The position numbers and the translations under genes are program-made. Shown in pieces: positions 17,024-27,226 of a stretch of DNA of 64,000 bases (positions within the stretch are counted from its first letter, which is position 1; each line of letters opens with the position of its first letter). The stretch lies in assembly GCA_033852115.1 (NCBI GenBank), contig JAWSVE010000008.1:248001-312000 (forward strand). The letters run 5' to 3'. Below the pieces are notes generated by a model. The model had not been told where the DNA came from. It searched no databases and saw nothing but the letters and a program-made list of their open reading frames with translations. This stretch comes from JAWSVE01 sp033852115. Lineage in GTDB: Bacteria; Pseudomonadota; Gammaproteobacteria; Pseudomonadales; Cellvibrionaceae.

Positions 17024-19522
17024 ATGGCAATTAAAAAAACCGAACTCTATTCCTCCCTCTGGGCCAGCTGCGACGAACTGCGCGGCGGTATGGATGCCTC
17101 CCAATACAAGGATTACGTGCTCACCCTGCTATTCATGAAGTACGTATCCGACAAATTCAAAGGCGACCGTAACAGTTTGATTGTGGTACCAGCAGGCGCC
17201 AGTTTTGACGAGGTGGTGCGGTTAAAAGGCGATAAAGAGATCGGCGACAAGCTCAATAAAATCATTGGCAAACTCGCCGAAGAAAATGATTTAAAAAGCG
17301 TGATCGACATTGCCGATTTCGCCGACGAAGACAAACTCGGCAAAGGTAAAGACATGGTCGACCGCTTGTCAAAACTGGTCGGTATTTTTCAGGAAATGGA
17401 TTTATCGTCCAACCGCGCGGATGGTGACGATCTGCTCGGTGACGCCTACGAATATCTCATGCGTCACTTCGCTACCGAATCTGGCAAAAGTAAAGGGCAG
17501 TTTTACACACCTGCCGAAGTCTCACGGGTATTGGCCAAAGTGGTTGGTATTCACAGCGATACCTCGCAAGACACCACCGTCTACGATCCCACCTGTGGCT
17601 CAGGCTCCCTATTATTAAAAGTCAGCGACGAAGCGCCGCGCGGCTTATCTATTTTCGGCCAGGAAATGGATAACGCCACCAGCGCCTTAGCGCGCATGAA
17701 TATGATTCTGCACAACAATGCCACCGCCAAAATCTGGAAAGGTAATACCCTTGCAGACCCGCAATGGAAAGATGCCAACGGCAAACTCGCTACCTTTGAT
17801 TTCGCCGTAGCCAACCCACCGTTTTCCAACAAAAACTGGACCAGTGGCATTAACCCCAAACAGGATGAGTTCGACCGTTTTACCTGGGGCATTCCGCCAG
17901 AAAAAAATGGTGACTACACCTTTTTACTGCACATCATTAAAAGTTTAAAAAGCACCGGCAAGGGCGCGGTCATTTTGCCTCACGGTGTATTGTTTCGCGG
18001 CAATGCCGAAGCGCGCATTCGCGAGAATTTACTCAAGCAGGGTTACATCAAAGGCATTATCGGTTTACCCGCCAACCTGTTTTACGGCACCGGTATTCCC
18101 GCCTGCATTATTGTTATCGATAAAGAAAGCGCGCGCCACCGAGCACTTGTAAACGATGCAGAAGAAAAAGCCGCCGCAGTAATGGGCAAGGCAGCGAATA
18201 AACAAGACGGCATCTTTATGATTGATGCCAGCAAAGGCTTTATAAAAGACGGCAACAAAAATCGTTTGCGCAGCCAGGATATTCACAAAATTGTCGATGT
18301 CTTCAACAAGCAAATCGAATTGCCGCGCTACAGCCGCATGGTTAATCTGAGTGACATCGCCAAAAACGATTACAACCTCAATATCCCGCGCTATATCGAT
18401 TCCAGCGAACCCGAAGACCTGCACGATTTAAGCGCACACCTGCAAGGCGGTATTCCCAATCGCGATATCGAAACGCTGGAAAAATATTGGCAAGTGTTCC
18501 CCAGTATTCGCAGCAGCTTGTTTACCGCAGATCGCAACGGTTATAGCAAAGCACTGGTGAGCGCCAGCCAGGTAAAAAGCACCATACTCAATCACCCCGA
18601 ATTCACACACTTTGCCGAGCAAAGCTTGCAACCCTTTTTGCAGTGGAGTGAGCGCGCACAACTCCACAACATTCAAATCGGCGAACTGCCTAAGCAGATT
18701 ATTCATCGCATCAGTGAAGACTTACTGCAAAGCTACGCACAAACCCCGTTGCTCAATAAATACGATGTCTACCAAATCCTTATGGATTACTGGGCCGACA
18801 TTATGCAAGACGATGTCTGGGTGCTGGTGCAAGACGGCTGGGCAGCGGGCAAAGCCCTGCGCGAACTTGTTGTTGAAAAGGGTGAAAAGCTAAAAGAAGT
18901 GCCGGATTTAATTATTAAAAAATCCAAATTCAAAGCCGAACTGATACCACCGGCGTTAATTATTGCCCGTTATTTTCATGCCGAACAAACCACCATCGAT
19001 ACCATTCAAAGCGAACTCGATGCTACTACGCAAGAGTTAGAATCGTTTATTGAAGAGCACACGTCATCTGGTTCAGCCAACGGTGACGAAGGTTTGTTAA
19101 ACGATGCCCTCAACGACAAAGACAAGGTCACCAAAGCCACCGTTGCCGCGCGTTTAAAAGTCGGCACCGATGTCGATGAAATTAAGGTGTTGAAAAAAGC
19201 CAAGTACTTGTTTGAAAGTGAAACCGACGGCAAAAAATCCCTTAAAGAACATCAAGAGGCGCTGGATCTCGCCGTCTTTAAACACTACGCCACATTAAGT
19301 GAAGATGAGATCAAAACGCTGATTGTGCAAGACAAATGGTTAGCCACCTTGCAAACCCATATTCAAGCCGAAATCGAACGCATTACTCAGCAACTCGCCA
19401 ACCGTGTTAAAGAGCTGGAAGAACGCTACGCCGAACCGCTACCGCAAATTTCGCAGAATGTAGAAGCGTTGAGTGACAAAGTGGCGGGGCATTTAAAAGC
19501 CATGGGCCTGGAGTGGGTTTGA
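17024..19522 (+). CDS. hsdM: Type I restriction-modification system DNA methyltransferase subunit
   Basis: The 832-residue protein has the HsdM N-terminal helical domain, the SAM-binding motif DPTCGSGSLLL (D188) and the N6-adenine catalytic motif NPPF (N264). HsdM methylates adenine in the site chosen by HsdS and is needed for cleavage. It is about 300 residues longer than classical HsdM; the extra C-terminal part is charged and helical, as in a known long subfamily. Its last codon overlaps the ATG of hsdS, so translation is coupled. Confidence 0.93.
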   Translation: MAIKKTELYSSLWASCDELRGGMDASQYKDYVLTLLFMKYVSDKFKGDRNSLIVVPAGASFDEVVRLKGDKEIGDKLNKIIGKLAEENDLKSVIDIADFADEDKLGKGKDMVDRLSKLVGIFQEMDLSSNRADGDDLLGDAYEYLMRHFATESGKSKGQFYTPAEVSRVLAKVVGIHSDTSQDTTVYDPTCGSGSLLLKVSDEAPRGLSIFGQEMDNATSALARMNMILHNNATAKIWKGNTLADPQWKDANGKLATFDFAVANPPFSNKNWTSGINPKQDEFDRFTWGIPPEKNGDYTFLLHIIKSLKSTGKGAVILPHGVLFRGNAEARIRENLLKQGYIKGIIGLPANLFYGTGIPACIIVIDKESARHRALVNDAEEKAAAVMGKAANKQDGIFMIDASKGFIKDGNKNRLRSQDIHKIVDVFNKQIELPRYSRMVNLSDIAKNDYNLNIPRYIDSSEPEDLHDLSAHLQGGIPNRDIETLEKYWQVFPSIRSSLFTADRNGYSKALVSASQVKSTILNHPEFTHFAEQSLQPFLQWSERAQLHNIQIGELPKQIIHRISEDLLQSYAQTPLLNKYDVYQILMDYWADIMQDDVWVLVQDGWAAGKALRELVVEKGEKLKEVPDLIIKKSKFKAELIPPALIIARYFHAEQTTIDTIQSELDATTQELESFIEEHTSSGSANGDEGLLNDALNDKDKVTKATVAARLKVGTDVDEIKVLKKAKYLFESETDGKKSLKEHQEALDLAVFKHYATLSEDEIKTLIVQDKWLATLQTHIQAEIERITQQLANRVKELEERYAEPLPQISQNVEALSDKVAGHLKAMGLEWV

Positions 19523-20880
19523 TGACAAATTTTTCAGGAAAAAATTTGAACGCCGGTAGCGGCAACCCGCAGGGCAGAGGCATGGATAGCGGATGTAATG
19601 TGGATCAGGTGGCGGAATCGAGTGCGGAGTATTTGGTGGTGCAGGCTGATACTAGAGTGCCTGTGGGCTACAAAAACACTGAAGTTGGGGTAATTCCCGA
19701 AGATTGGCAATGTAAAAGATTAGGGGAGTTGGGGGATATTGTTCGAGGTGGATCGCCAAGGCCAGCCGGTGACCCAAAATATTTCAACGGGAAGTTCGTG
19801 CCTTGGCTTACCGTGGCTTCTCTGACCAATATTCCTGAGTCTCAACAACGTGTGGTTACAACAGCCACAATGTTGACTGAGCTTGGATCTAAACACAGTA
19901 GAATTCTTGAGAAAAACACCTTAATAATTTCGAATAGTGGCGCGACCTTGGGAGTTGCTAAAATTCTTGATTTAAAATGCTGCGCAAATGATGGTGTAGC
20001 AGCTATTATCAATCAAAAATTAGGAGATAAATCATTCCTTGTTCATTTCATCAATACGAAAACAAAAGATCTTCATGACAAGGTAGCAACAGGGAATGGG
20101 CAGCCAAATTTAAACACCGACCTTATCAAGACTATTTCTGTTCCTTTCCCAGATGAGCAAGAACAAACCGCTATCGCCAATGCCTTGTCCGATGTCGATG
20201 CATTAATTAACGAGCTGGAAAAGCTCATCAGCAAAAAACAGGCGATCAAAACCGCCACCATGCAACAACTCCTCACCGGCCGCACCCGCCTCCCAGCGTT
20301 TGCCAATCACCCCGACGGCACCCCAAAAACCTACAAACAAACCGAACTCGGCGAAATCCCAGAGGATTGGGAAATTCATTGCTTGGGTGACTGTGTTGAT
20401 TACCTTGGATCAGGAAGAACTGGCACCAAGTCAAAAGGCGATTTTCCTTTATATGGTTCTACTGGCTTAATCGGAAGTTGTGAATATCCAGAGTATGAGG
20501 GGGAGGCCATTTTGGTTGCACGTGTTGGGGCTAATGCTGGCAGATTGAGTTATGTGCGTGGAAAATATGGGGTTTCGGATAATACGATTATTGTTAGATT
20601 AAACCCCGATTGCGAATTGCAATTTTTTAGATATTGGCTAATCAGTAAGAACTTAAATAATTTAATTTTTGGATCTGGGCAACCTTTGATTACAGGAACT
20701 CAGCTTAGGGGGCTTTCGTTATCGTTGCCAAATAAAGAAGAACAAACCGCCATCGCCACCATCCTGACCGACATGGACGCCGATATACAAGCCCTGCAAC
20801 AACGCCTCACCAAAACCCGCCACATCAAACAAGGCATGATGCAGGAATTGTTAACCGGAAAAACGCGCTTACCCATATGA
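19522..20880 (+). CDS. hsdS: Type I restriction-modification specificity subunit
   Basis: The ATG at 19522 overlaps the hsdM stop and is preferred over the in-frame ATG at 19513. The protein (452 residues) has two target recognition domains, roughly 50-190 and 275-420. Each starts with an EVGVIPEDW or ELGEIPEDW stretch and ends in a conserved helix (LLTGRTRLPAF and LLTGKTRLPI). The repeated EEQTAIA segments precede each spacer helix. HsdS sets the bipartite DNA site read by the complex. The last four bases overlap the next gene. Confidence 0.93.
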   Translation: MTNFSGKNLNAGSGNPQGRGMDSGCNVDQVAESSAEYLVVQADTRVPVGYKNTEVGVIPEDWQCKRLGELGDIVRGGSPRPAGDPKYFNGKFVPWLTVASLTNIPESQQRVVTTATMLTELGSKHSRILEKNTLIISNSGATLGVAKILDLKCCANDGVAAIINQKLGDKSFLVHFINTKTKDLHDKVATGNGQPNLNTDLIKTISVPFPDEQEQTAIANALSDVDALINELEKLISKKQAIKTATMQQLLTGRTRLPAFANHPDGTPKTYKQTELGEIPEDWEIHCLGDCVDYLGSGRTGTKSKGDFPLYGSTGLIGSCEYPEYEGEAILVARVGANAGRLSYVRGKYGVSDNTIIVRLNPDCELQFFRYWLISKNLNNLIFGSGQPLITGTQLRGLSLSLPNKEEQTAIATILTDMDADIQALQQRLTKTRHIKQGMMQELLTGKTRLPI

Positions 20881-22130
20881 TTTGTGCAACTTGCGTCTAC
20901 AAGCCTTCGTTAAAAGACTTTATCCAAAGCAAAGGGTCTGCTGGCACTTGTACATACTGCAACGCTCAGACAATGTGTGTTGAGGATGATGCGCTTGGTG
21001 ATTTTATGAAAAGCCGCTTCGATAACTTTCTCGTAACAACCGATCAGCTCAGTGATTGGGATCAAACAGAAATATTTGAAGTAAATTCGGGAAAATTGGA
21101 AGCGCTTGAATTATGGGCTGTCTTTGAAGATTTTAGCCGATTCGCCGTGGACGGCTACATGGAATCGTTTAGCGATACGTTGCCGAGTGATAAAGATGCG
21201 AAGGGCTTCGATATTTTGTATGTGCTAGACGATGGTCACTTGGATGAGCTCAATGAGTTTGAGTATCGATGGGAGTCGTTCAATAGATCGGTTAGGCATG
21301 GCATGCGCTTTTTTAATAAGGAAGCAAAAGAATTTTGCGATGATCTGTTTGCGGGAATGTTCGAGAGCGATGAGCTGGCTGAAAGTGTGGTAAGAGAGGT
21401 TGCTCTTGATACATCGATATACAGAGCCAGAATCGCATTTAGTAAAAGCGAGTTGAAAGAAATCTCCAAAGACCCCGTTAAACAGTTATGTTCTGTACCC
21501 AGTGAGTTAGCAGGCTCGCAACGCATGACGCCAGCAGGAGTTTCGGCGTTTTATGGCGCATTTGATCGTGATACTTGCGTGAGTGAGTTGCGCCCTCTGG
21601 TGGGCGATGCGGTGGTTTCGGCTGAGTTTCGCCCAAACCGCGCACTGAAATTGTTGGATTTAAATGCTTTGGCTGATATGGAGCCGCCGAGCGATGTTTT
21701 CGCAGAGAATTATCAGAAGCAAGCTCATGCACGCGCCTTCTTTAAAGAGTTGGTGTTTCAACTGTCACGCCCCTCAAGAAGAGGTGATCAACACGACTAT
21801 CTGGCAACTCAGGTTATTTTTGAATACCTTCGGACAAAGGTATCCAAGCAAGTTAATGGCATTAAATATTCTTCTGTGCAAAACGATGGTGAAGGGCAGT
21901 GTATTTCATTGTTTCCAGAATATTCAGGTGTTAACGATGGATTTGTTGAATTAAATGAAAATCCGTTTGATTTGTTAAAGCCGGAAAATGCCCTATTCTG
22001 TGTTCCCGATTCATTAAAATTCTTTCGAGTAGAAAGCGCTAGTTACGACGGCAGCCAATATGATGATTCCTATGTGTTAATGGCGGATGACCGGATGCTG
22101 AAACTGTTATTTCCCTCTGAGCGTTATTAG
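20877..22130 (+). CDS. RES-domain protein with zinc-finger/HEPN-like N-terminus (putative NAD+-degrading toxin)
   Basis: The ATG lies inside the hsdS stop (ATGA overlap). The N-terminus has two Cys pairs (CATC at 3-6 and CTYC near 25-28), then a helical region. From about residue 180 a RES-type core follows: SIYRARIA, then RMTPAGVSAFYGAF and TCVSELRP. RES toxins of type II toxin-antitoxin systems break down NAD+. This architecture is annotated elsewhere as HEPN-associated N-terminus plus RES NAD+ phosphorylase. There is no obvious antitoxin beside it, so HsdS/HsdM or the N-terminal domain may restrain it; that is inference. Confidence 0.75.
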   Translation: MICATCVYKPSLKDFIQSKGSAGTCTYCNAQTMCVEDDALGDFMKSRFDNFLVTTDQLSDWDQTEIFEVNSGKLEALELWAVFEDFSRFAVDGYMESFSDTLPSDKDAKGFDILYVLDDGHLDELNEFEYRWESFNRSVRHGMRFFNKEAKEFCDDLFAGMFESDELAESVVREVALDTSIYRARIAFSKSELKEISKDPVKQLCSVPSELAGSQRMTPAGVSAFYGAFDRDTCVSELRPLVGDAVVSAEFRPNRALKLLDLNALADMEPPSDVFAENYQKQAHARAFFKELVFQLSRPSRRGDQHDYLATQVIFEYLRTKVSKQVNGIKYSSVQNDGEGQCISLFPEYSGVNDGFVELNENPFDLLKPENALFCVPDSLKFFRVESASYDGSQYDDSYVLMADDRMLKLLFPSERY

Positions 22131-22224
22131 GTTTTTCACTAGAAGGCTACCGAGATAGCGTGCCGGGTGACTCTAACTACCTGATATGTAAAGTAATTTC
22201 TACCAGTCTGAGTCCCTAGTATTT

Positions 22225-22283
22225 CAGTAACATACTATTTGCACAGTAACATAGATGATGTTACTGTGCATTTTCATGTTACT
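22225..22283. promoter_or_regulatory. Four-half-site operator upstream of the AbiE-like pair
   Basis: A perfect 12-bp inverted repeat (GCACAGTAACAT, 5-base spacer, ATGTTACTGTGC) spans 22241-22269. The half-site CAGTAACAT recurs as a direct copy at 22225-22233, and ATGTTACT recurs at 22276-22283. The four half-sites are thus symmetric: two forward, two reverse, with 18-19-base steps. The site ends 17 bases before the start of the winged-helix gene, fitting negative autoregulation as in AbiE systems. Confidence 0.7.
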
Positions 22284-22300
22284 AAGCGGATTTCCTGACC

Positions 22301-23341
22301 ATGGCTGAACCAAAACACCCGCTGGCGATAGCGGCCAAACGCTATATTGGCGATGCTCTGGGAGAGCAGGCTATTGGCAGGCTGCAGGCCTGGCAAGGTG
22401 CAAAAGCCTTACCTTTCTATCTTCAGGAGCGCTATCGCGGGTATACCCTCGCGTTGGACGGCACCCCAACATTGATGGCCTGCCATGTATCCCATGAAAT
22501 CGATACCCCCGCCGCTATTGCCAAACACCTGCAGGCCTATCGCAAAGCCTTTGACGGTGAGGTGTTTGTGGTATTGGAGAACATAACGTCTGCAAACCGT
22601 AAACGCTTAATCGAGCAAAAAGTCCCCTTCGTGGTACCGCAAAAACAGTTGTACCTGCCACAATTCGCCACCGTACTCAGTGAATTTTATAAGAAGTCTT
22701 ATGAGCGGCCCGTGGAGCAGTTGAGCCCGGTAGCGCAAGTGCTGTTGTTACGCTTTTTGATCGGACTATACCCAAAGCCGAAGTCAGCATTGGTGTTGGC
22801 CGAGCAATTGGGTTACAGCAAGATGACCCTCAGCCGCGCGATTAACGAATTGGTTGAGCTGGAGCTTGCTGAGACGGTGCCAGTGGGTAGGGAGAAGCGC
22901 CTGACATTTAACGAAGATGGCGTGGCATTGTGGGAGAAGGCTTTCGCTTATCTGGTTTCGCCCGTACAAAAAACCGTAACCATTAAAAAAACGGACGCAG
23001 ATAAACTGCTCAAAAAACACAAGGCAGTTTATGCGGGCGAATCGGCGTTAAGTCACACCAGTCTGTTGAGTGAGCCAGCTATACCTGTCATCGCTACGGC
23101 AGCCAATACATGGAAGAACCACAACAGCAAAAATGAAAATCTGTTTTTTGAGGATTTCTGGGTATTGCAGCTATGGCGGTATGACCCTGGGTTAATCACC
23201 AGAAAAGATAAAAATACCATCACCAAAGACTATGTGGATAATCTATCGCTGTACCTTAGCCTGAAAGACGAAAAGGATGAGCGTATTCAAATCGCATTAG
23301 ATGGCTTGCTTAAAGCATCGCTCAATTCTTATGTGTCATAA
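22301..23341 (+). CDS. Winged-helix regulator/antitoxin of an AbiE-like pair
   Basis: The 346-residue protein has a central winged-helix region (about 140-215: PKSALVLAEQLGYSKMTLSRAINELVELELAE) annotated in relatives as MarR-like. Residues 1-130 form a mixed domain with an FVVLENI strand. It precedes a nucleotidyltransferase by 30 bases. This order, DNA-binding partner then NTase, matches type IV AbiEi/AbiEii systems, though this protein is longer than typical AbiEi. The operator at 22225-22283 supports autoregulation. Confidence 0.65.
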   Translation: MAEPKHPLAIAAKRYIGDALGEQAIGRLQAWQGAKALPFYLQERYRGYTLALDGTPTLMACHVSHEIDTPAAIAKHLQAYRKAFDGEVFVVLENITSANRKRLIEQKVPFVVPQKQLYLPQFATVLSEFYKKSYERPVEQLSPVAQVLLLRFLIGLYPKPKSALVLAEQLGYSKMTLSRAINELVELELAETVPVGREKRLTFNEDGVALWEKAFAYLVSPVQKTVTIKKTDADKLLKKHKAVYAGESALSHTSLLSEPAIPVIATAANTWKNHNSKNENLFFEDFWVLQLWRYDPGLITRKDKNTITKDYVDNLSLYLSLKDEKDERIQIALDGLLKASLNSYVS

Positions 23342-23370
23342 ATAACAGCTGAATGGTTTAGGGAGAAACA

Positions 23371-24147
23371 ATGGCGATACAGGGATTGGAATTATTTAAA
23401 CAACGATTTGCCACATACAATAATCAGTTTACGTTAATTGGTGGTGTGGCTTGCCACCTTGCCCTTGAAGAAGCAGGTTTGCCGTTTCGCGCTACCAAAG
23501 ACCTGGATATTGTATTGTGTGTCGAAGTGCTGACGCCAGAATTCGCTAATGCATTGAGGGCGTTTATTGAAGAAGCGGGTTACCGGGATAGGCAAATTGG
23601 GGAGAACGAACACCAGCAACAGTTTTATCGCTTTCAGAATCCGCAAAGTAAAGACTACCCGTTTATGCTGGAATTGTTTTCTCGCGCTCCGGATGGTGTG
23701 ATTCTTCAAGGTCAAACCCTGTTAACGCCAATTCCCATGGGTGAACAGGCGGAAAGTTTATCGGCGATCTTATTGGATGCGGATTATTACCAATGTGTTT
23801 CGCAGGGGCGGGAGATAATCGATGAGGTGCCGATTCTTGGGCCGGAATATATTCTCCCGTTTAAAGCTAAAGCCTGGCTGGATCTTACCGAGCGTCGAGA
23901 GAAGGGCGAGCAGATTGACTCCAAAAATATAAAGAAGCATCGCGGAGATATATTCAGGTTGTACGGCGTGCTGTCACCGCAACAAAGAGTCGCCATACCG
24001 TCGAGTATTCAAGCAGATTTTGGAAAGTTTCTTGACGCGATGGCCAGCGAAGACGTTTTGAATATTAAAGACTTCGGTATAAAAACGCAGCGTTTGAGCG
24101 ACGTACTTGCCACGCTGCGCATAATTTATGGGCTGAACAATGACTAA
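23371..24147 (+). CDS. AbiEii-like nucleotidyltransferase
   Basis: The 258-residue protein has the nucleotidyltransferase signature: LIGGVACHLAL near 22-32, then ATKDLDIVL near 42-50 with the metal-binding DxD pair. The later FKAKAWLDLTERRE stretch fits AbiEii/AbiGii toxins, which add nucleotides to target RNA. GGAG lies before the ATG. Its last eight bases overlap hsdR, so toxin and restriction subunit are translationally linked. Confidence 0.72.
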   Translation: MAIQGLELFKQRFATYNNQFTLIGGVACHLALEEAGLPFRATKDLDIVLCVEVLTPEFANALRAFIEEAGYRDRQIGENEHQQQFYRFQNPQSKDYPFMLELFSRAPDGVILQGQTLLTPIPMGEQAESLSAILLDADYYQCVSQGREIIDEVPILGPEYILPFKAKAWLDLTERREKGEQIDSKNIKKHRGDIFRLYGVLSPQQRVAIPSSIQADFGKFLDAMASEDVLNIKDFGIKTQRLSDVLATLRIIYGLNND

Positions 24148-27100
24148 AGTTGGGCAAAAAGAGCGGGCTACACAAAATCGCTTGATCCAGTTCTTTAAAA
24201 AAGAATTGGGGTATCGCTATTTGGGCAATTGGGAAGACCGACCGAATAACAAAAATATTGAGGTCGATATTCTCACCCAGTGGTTGCAAAAGCGCGGCGT
24301 GAGTGAGGTGTTAATTACGCGGGCGTTGCGCAAGCTGGATGTTGAAGCCGCGCTTGGCGAAGGTAAAAAGCTCTATTACGCCAACAAAGAGGTGTACCGG
24401 TTATTGCGCTATGGCGTTAAAGAAAAAGAAGGCGCCGGGCACCAGAATGAAACTGTGTGGTTGATCGACTGGGAAAACCCGGAAGCCAATGATTTTGCCA
24501 TCGCCGAAGAGGTATCGATTAAAGGCGAAAATAAAAAACGACCGGACCTAGTGTTGTATGTCAACGGCATTGCGTTGGGTGTTATCGAGTTGAAGCGTTC
24601 TTCAGTTAACGTGAGTGAGGGCATTCGCCAGAATCTCGACAACCAAAAGAAAGATTTTATTCGCAATTTTTTCACCACCGTTCAGTTGGTGATGGCGGGG
24701 AATGACACGCAAGGGTTACGTTACGGCACCATCGAAACTCAGGAGAAGTATTATCTGGAGTGGAAGGAGCCGGCAGATCAGCCCATTGATAATAAACTCG
24801 ACTTCCATTTGCGTTGTACGTGTAACAAGCAGCGCTTCTTGCAAATTATCCACGACTTTATTGTGTTTGATGCGGGCGTTAAAAAGACGTGTCGGCACAA
24901 TCAATTTTTCGGTATTGAGGCCGCAAAGAACCATATTGCCAAACGGGAAGGCGGCATTATTTGGCATACCCAGGGTTCCGGTAAAAGTTTAACCATGGTG
25001 TGGCTGGCGAAATGGATTCGCGAAAATATCCGTGATGCGCGTGTGTTGATTGTAACGGATAGAACCGAACTGGATGAGCAAATTGAGACCGTCTTTACCG
25101 GAGTCGATGAAGATATTTACCGCACCAAAAGCGGCGCGGATTTGGTGAACACACTCAACAAAGCAAACCCGTGGTTGTTGTGTTCTTTGGTGCATAAGTT
25201 TGGTCGTCATGCTGATGATGACAACGCAGAAGCGGCCGACAGTTTTATTGAAGAGCTAAAGCGCTCTTTGCCAAAAGATTTTCGTGCTAAAGGCAATCTG
25301 TTTGTGTTTGTGGATGAATGTCACCGTACCCAGTCGGGGAAATTGCACGAGGCCATGAACAAAATTCTGCCGGATGCCATGTTTGTTGGCTTTACCGGCA
25401 CGCCACTGATGAAGCGCGATAAGAAGCTTTCTATCGAAGTGTTTGGCCCTTTTATTCATACCTATAAGTTTGATGAGGCGGTTGAAGATGGCGTAGTGCT
25501 GGATTTGCGTTATGAAGCGCGCGATATTGACCAGCACCTAACCTCAGAAAAGAAAGTGGATGAATGGTTTGAGTTGAACACGCGAGGTTTGTCGCCGGTT
25601 GCGAAAACCCAACTCAAACAGAAATGGGGCACCATGCAGAAGGTGCTATCGAGCAAGTCGCGACTGGAAAAAATCGTTGCCGATATTTGGCTCGATATGA
25701 AAAAACGCCCACGCCTAATGGATGGCCACGGCAATGCCATGTTGGTATGTGCCAGTGTGTATCAGGCCTGTAAGGTGTATGAATTATTCAGTGCGACCGA
25801 TCTTGCAGGTAAGTGCGGCATTGTCACCAGCTATTTACCGCTGGCTGGCGAAATAAAAGGCGAGGAAGCGGGTGAGGGTAAAACCGAAAAGCTCTTCAAA
25901 TACGATATTTATCGAAAAATGTTAGCTGAGTTTTTTGATCAATCGGAAGAGGAAGCGGCCAAGCGCGTTGAAGAATATGAAACGGAAGTAAAAAAACGCT
26001 TCATCAAAGAACCGGGCCAAATGAAGCTGTTGATAGTGGTGGATAAATTACTCACGGGTTTTGATGCACCGTCGGCGACCTATTTGTACATTGATAAGCA
26101 AATGCAGGACCACAATCTGTTTCAAGCGATTTGCCGAGTGAACCGGCTCGATGGCGATGATAAGCAATATGGTTACATCGTCGACTATAAGGATTTGTTT
26201 AAATCGCTGGATAAAGCGATTAAAGACTACACCGCCGGTGCATTTGAAGGCTACGACAAGGAAGATGTTGCCGGTTTATTGAAAGACCGCCTAAAGCAAG
26301 CGCGCATTGATTTGGGAAATGCACTGGAGGCTGTTGAGGCCTTATGCGAACCGGTGAAGTACCCGCGCGAAACCAAAGATTTTGAGCACTACTTTTGTGG
26401 CGAGTCGGGTAAAAACCAGGACGAGCTGACCGAAAAAGAAAGTTTACGCGTTACCTTGTATCAAACTGTGGCGAAGTTGTTGCGTGCCTATGCGAATATC
26501 GCCAATGAGATGTTGCAAGCCGGATTTACCCAAGACCAGGCCGCGTTGATGCGTACTCGTGTCGCGTACTTCGAAAAGGTGCGCGACGAAATTAAATTAG
26601 CCAGTGGTGACTTGCTGGATATGAAGCGCTTTGAACCAGCAATGCGTCACCTGCTGGATATGTACATTCGCGCAGACGATAGTGAAGTACTGATGGATTT
26701 TGAGGACTTAGGATTAATTGAGTTAATCATTCAAAAAGGAGAAGAAGCGTTTCCGGAAAAAATGCGGCGCGACAAAGAGGCGGTGGCTGAAGGTATTGAG
26801 AATAATATTCGTAAAACCATCGTCGATGAAAACCCGGTAAACCCGAAATACTATGAGCAGATGTCGACACTGTTGGACGAGCTTATTGAATTGCGCCGGA
26901 AGAAAGCGATTGAGTATCAGGAGTACCTGGAAAAAATTCGCGCCTTGGCGCGTCGTGTTGTACATCCAGAGGACACCGCAAAAGCCAACTATCCTCAATC
27001 GATGGATAGCCCCGCGAAGCGTTCACTTTACGATAACTTGGGTAAAGATGAAGCCCTGGCCATCAAAATTGATACGGCGATACGTTTGACTAAAAAGGCG

Positions 27101-27226
27101 ATGTGGAAGGGCGATAAGTTTAAAGAGCGCGAGATCGCCAATGCAATTAATGAAGTGAGTGGTGAATACCATTTAGATATGGAAGTGTTGATGGATTTGA
27201 TTAAAGCGCAATCGGAGTATGAGTAG
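24140..27226 (+). CDS. hsdR: Type I restriction endonuclease, motor subunit
   Basis: The 1028-residue protein carries a PD-(D/E)xK nuclease core (RPDLVLYVN...GVIELKR, about 135-155), Walker A QGSGKS near 280 and helicase motif II DECH at 393-396. TGFDAPSATYLYID belongs to the second RecA domain. HsdR translocates DNA and cuts unmodified DNA at collisions. The start overlaps the nucleotidyltransferase gene by eight bases and the end overlaps the next gene by eight. Confidence 0.94.
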   Translation: MTKVGQKERATQNRLIQFFKKELGYRYLGNWEDRPNNKNIEVDILTQWLQKRGVSEVLITRALRKLDVEAALGEGKKLYYANKEVYRLLRYGVKEKEGAGHQNETVWLIDWENPEANDFAIAEEVSIKGENKKRPDLVLYVNGIALGVIELKRSSVNVSEGIRQNLDNQKKDFIRNFFTTVQLVMAGNDTQGLRYGTIETQEKYYLEWKEPADQPIDNKLDFHLRCTCNKQRFLQIIHDFIVFDAGVKKTCRHNQFFGIEAAKNHIAKREGGIIWHTQGSGKSLTMVWLAKWIRENIRDARVLIVTDRTELDEQIETVFTGVDEDIYRTKSGADLVNTLNKANPWLLCSLVHKFGRHADDDNAEAADSFIEELKRSLPKDFRAKGNLFVFVDECHRTQSGKLHEAMNKILPDAMFVGFTGTPLMKRDKKLSIEVFGPFIHTYKFDEAVEDGVVLDLRYEARDIDQHLTSEKKVDEWFELNTRGLSPVAKTQLKQKWGTMQKVLSSKSRLEKIVADIWLDMKKRPRLMDGHGNAMLVCASVYQACKVYELFSATDLAGKCGIVTSYLPLAGEIKGEEAGEGKTEKLFKYDIYRKMLAEFFDQSEEEAAKRVEEYETEVKKRFIKEPGQMKLLIVVDKLLTGFDAPSATYLYIDKQMQDHNLFQAICRVNRLDGDDKQYGYIVDYKDLFKSLDKAIKDYTAGAFEGYDKEDVAGLLKDRLKQARIDLGNALEAVEALCEPVKYPRETKDFEHYFCGESGKNQDELTEKESLRVTLYQTVAKLLRAYANIANEMLQAGFTQDQAALMRTRVAYFEKVRDEIKLASGDLLDMKRFEPAMRHLLDMYIRADDSEVLMDFEDLGLIELIIQKGEEAFPEKMRRDKEAVAEGIENNIRKTIVDENPVNPKYYEQMSTLLDELIELRRKKAIEYQEYLEKIRALARRVVHPEDTAKANYPQSMDSPAKRSLYDNLGKDEALAIKIDTAIRLTKKAMWKGDKFKEREIANAINEVSGEYHLDMEVLMDLIKAQSEYE

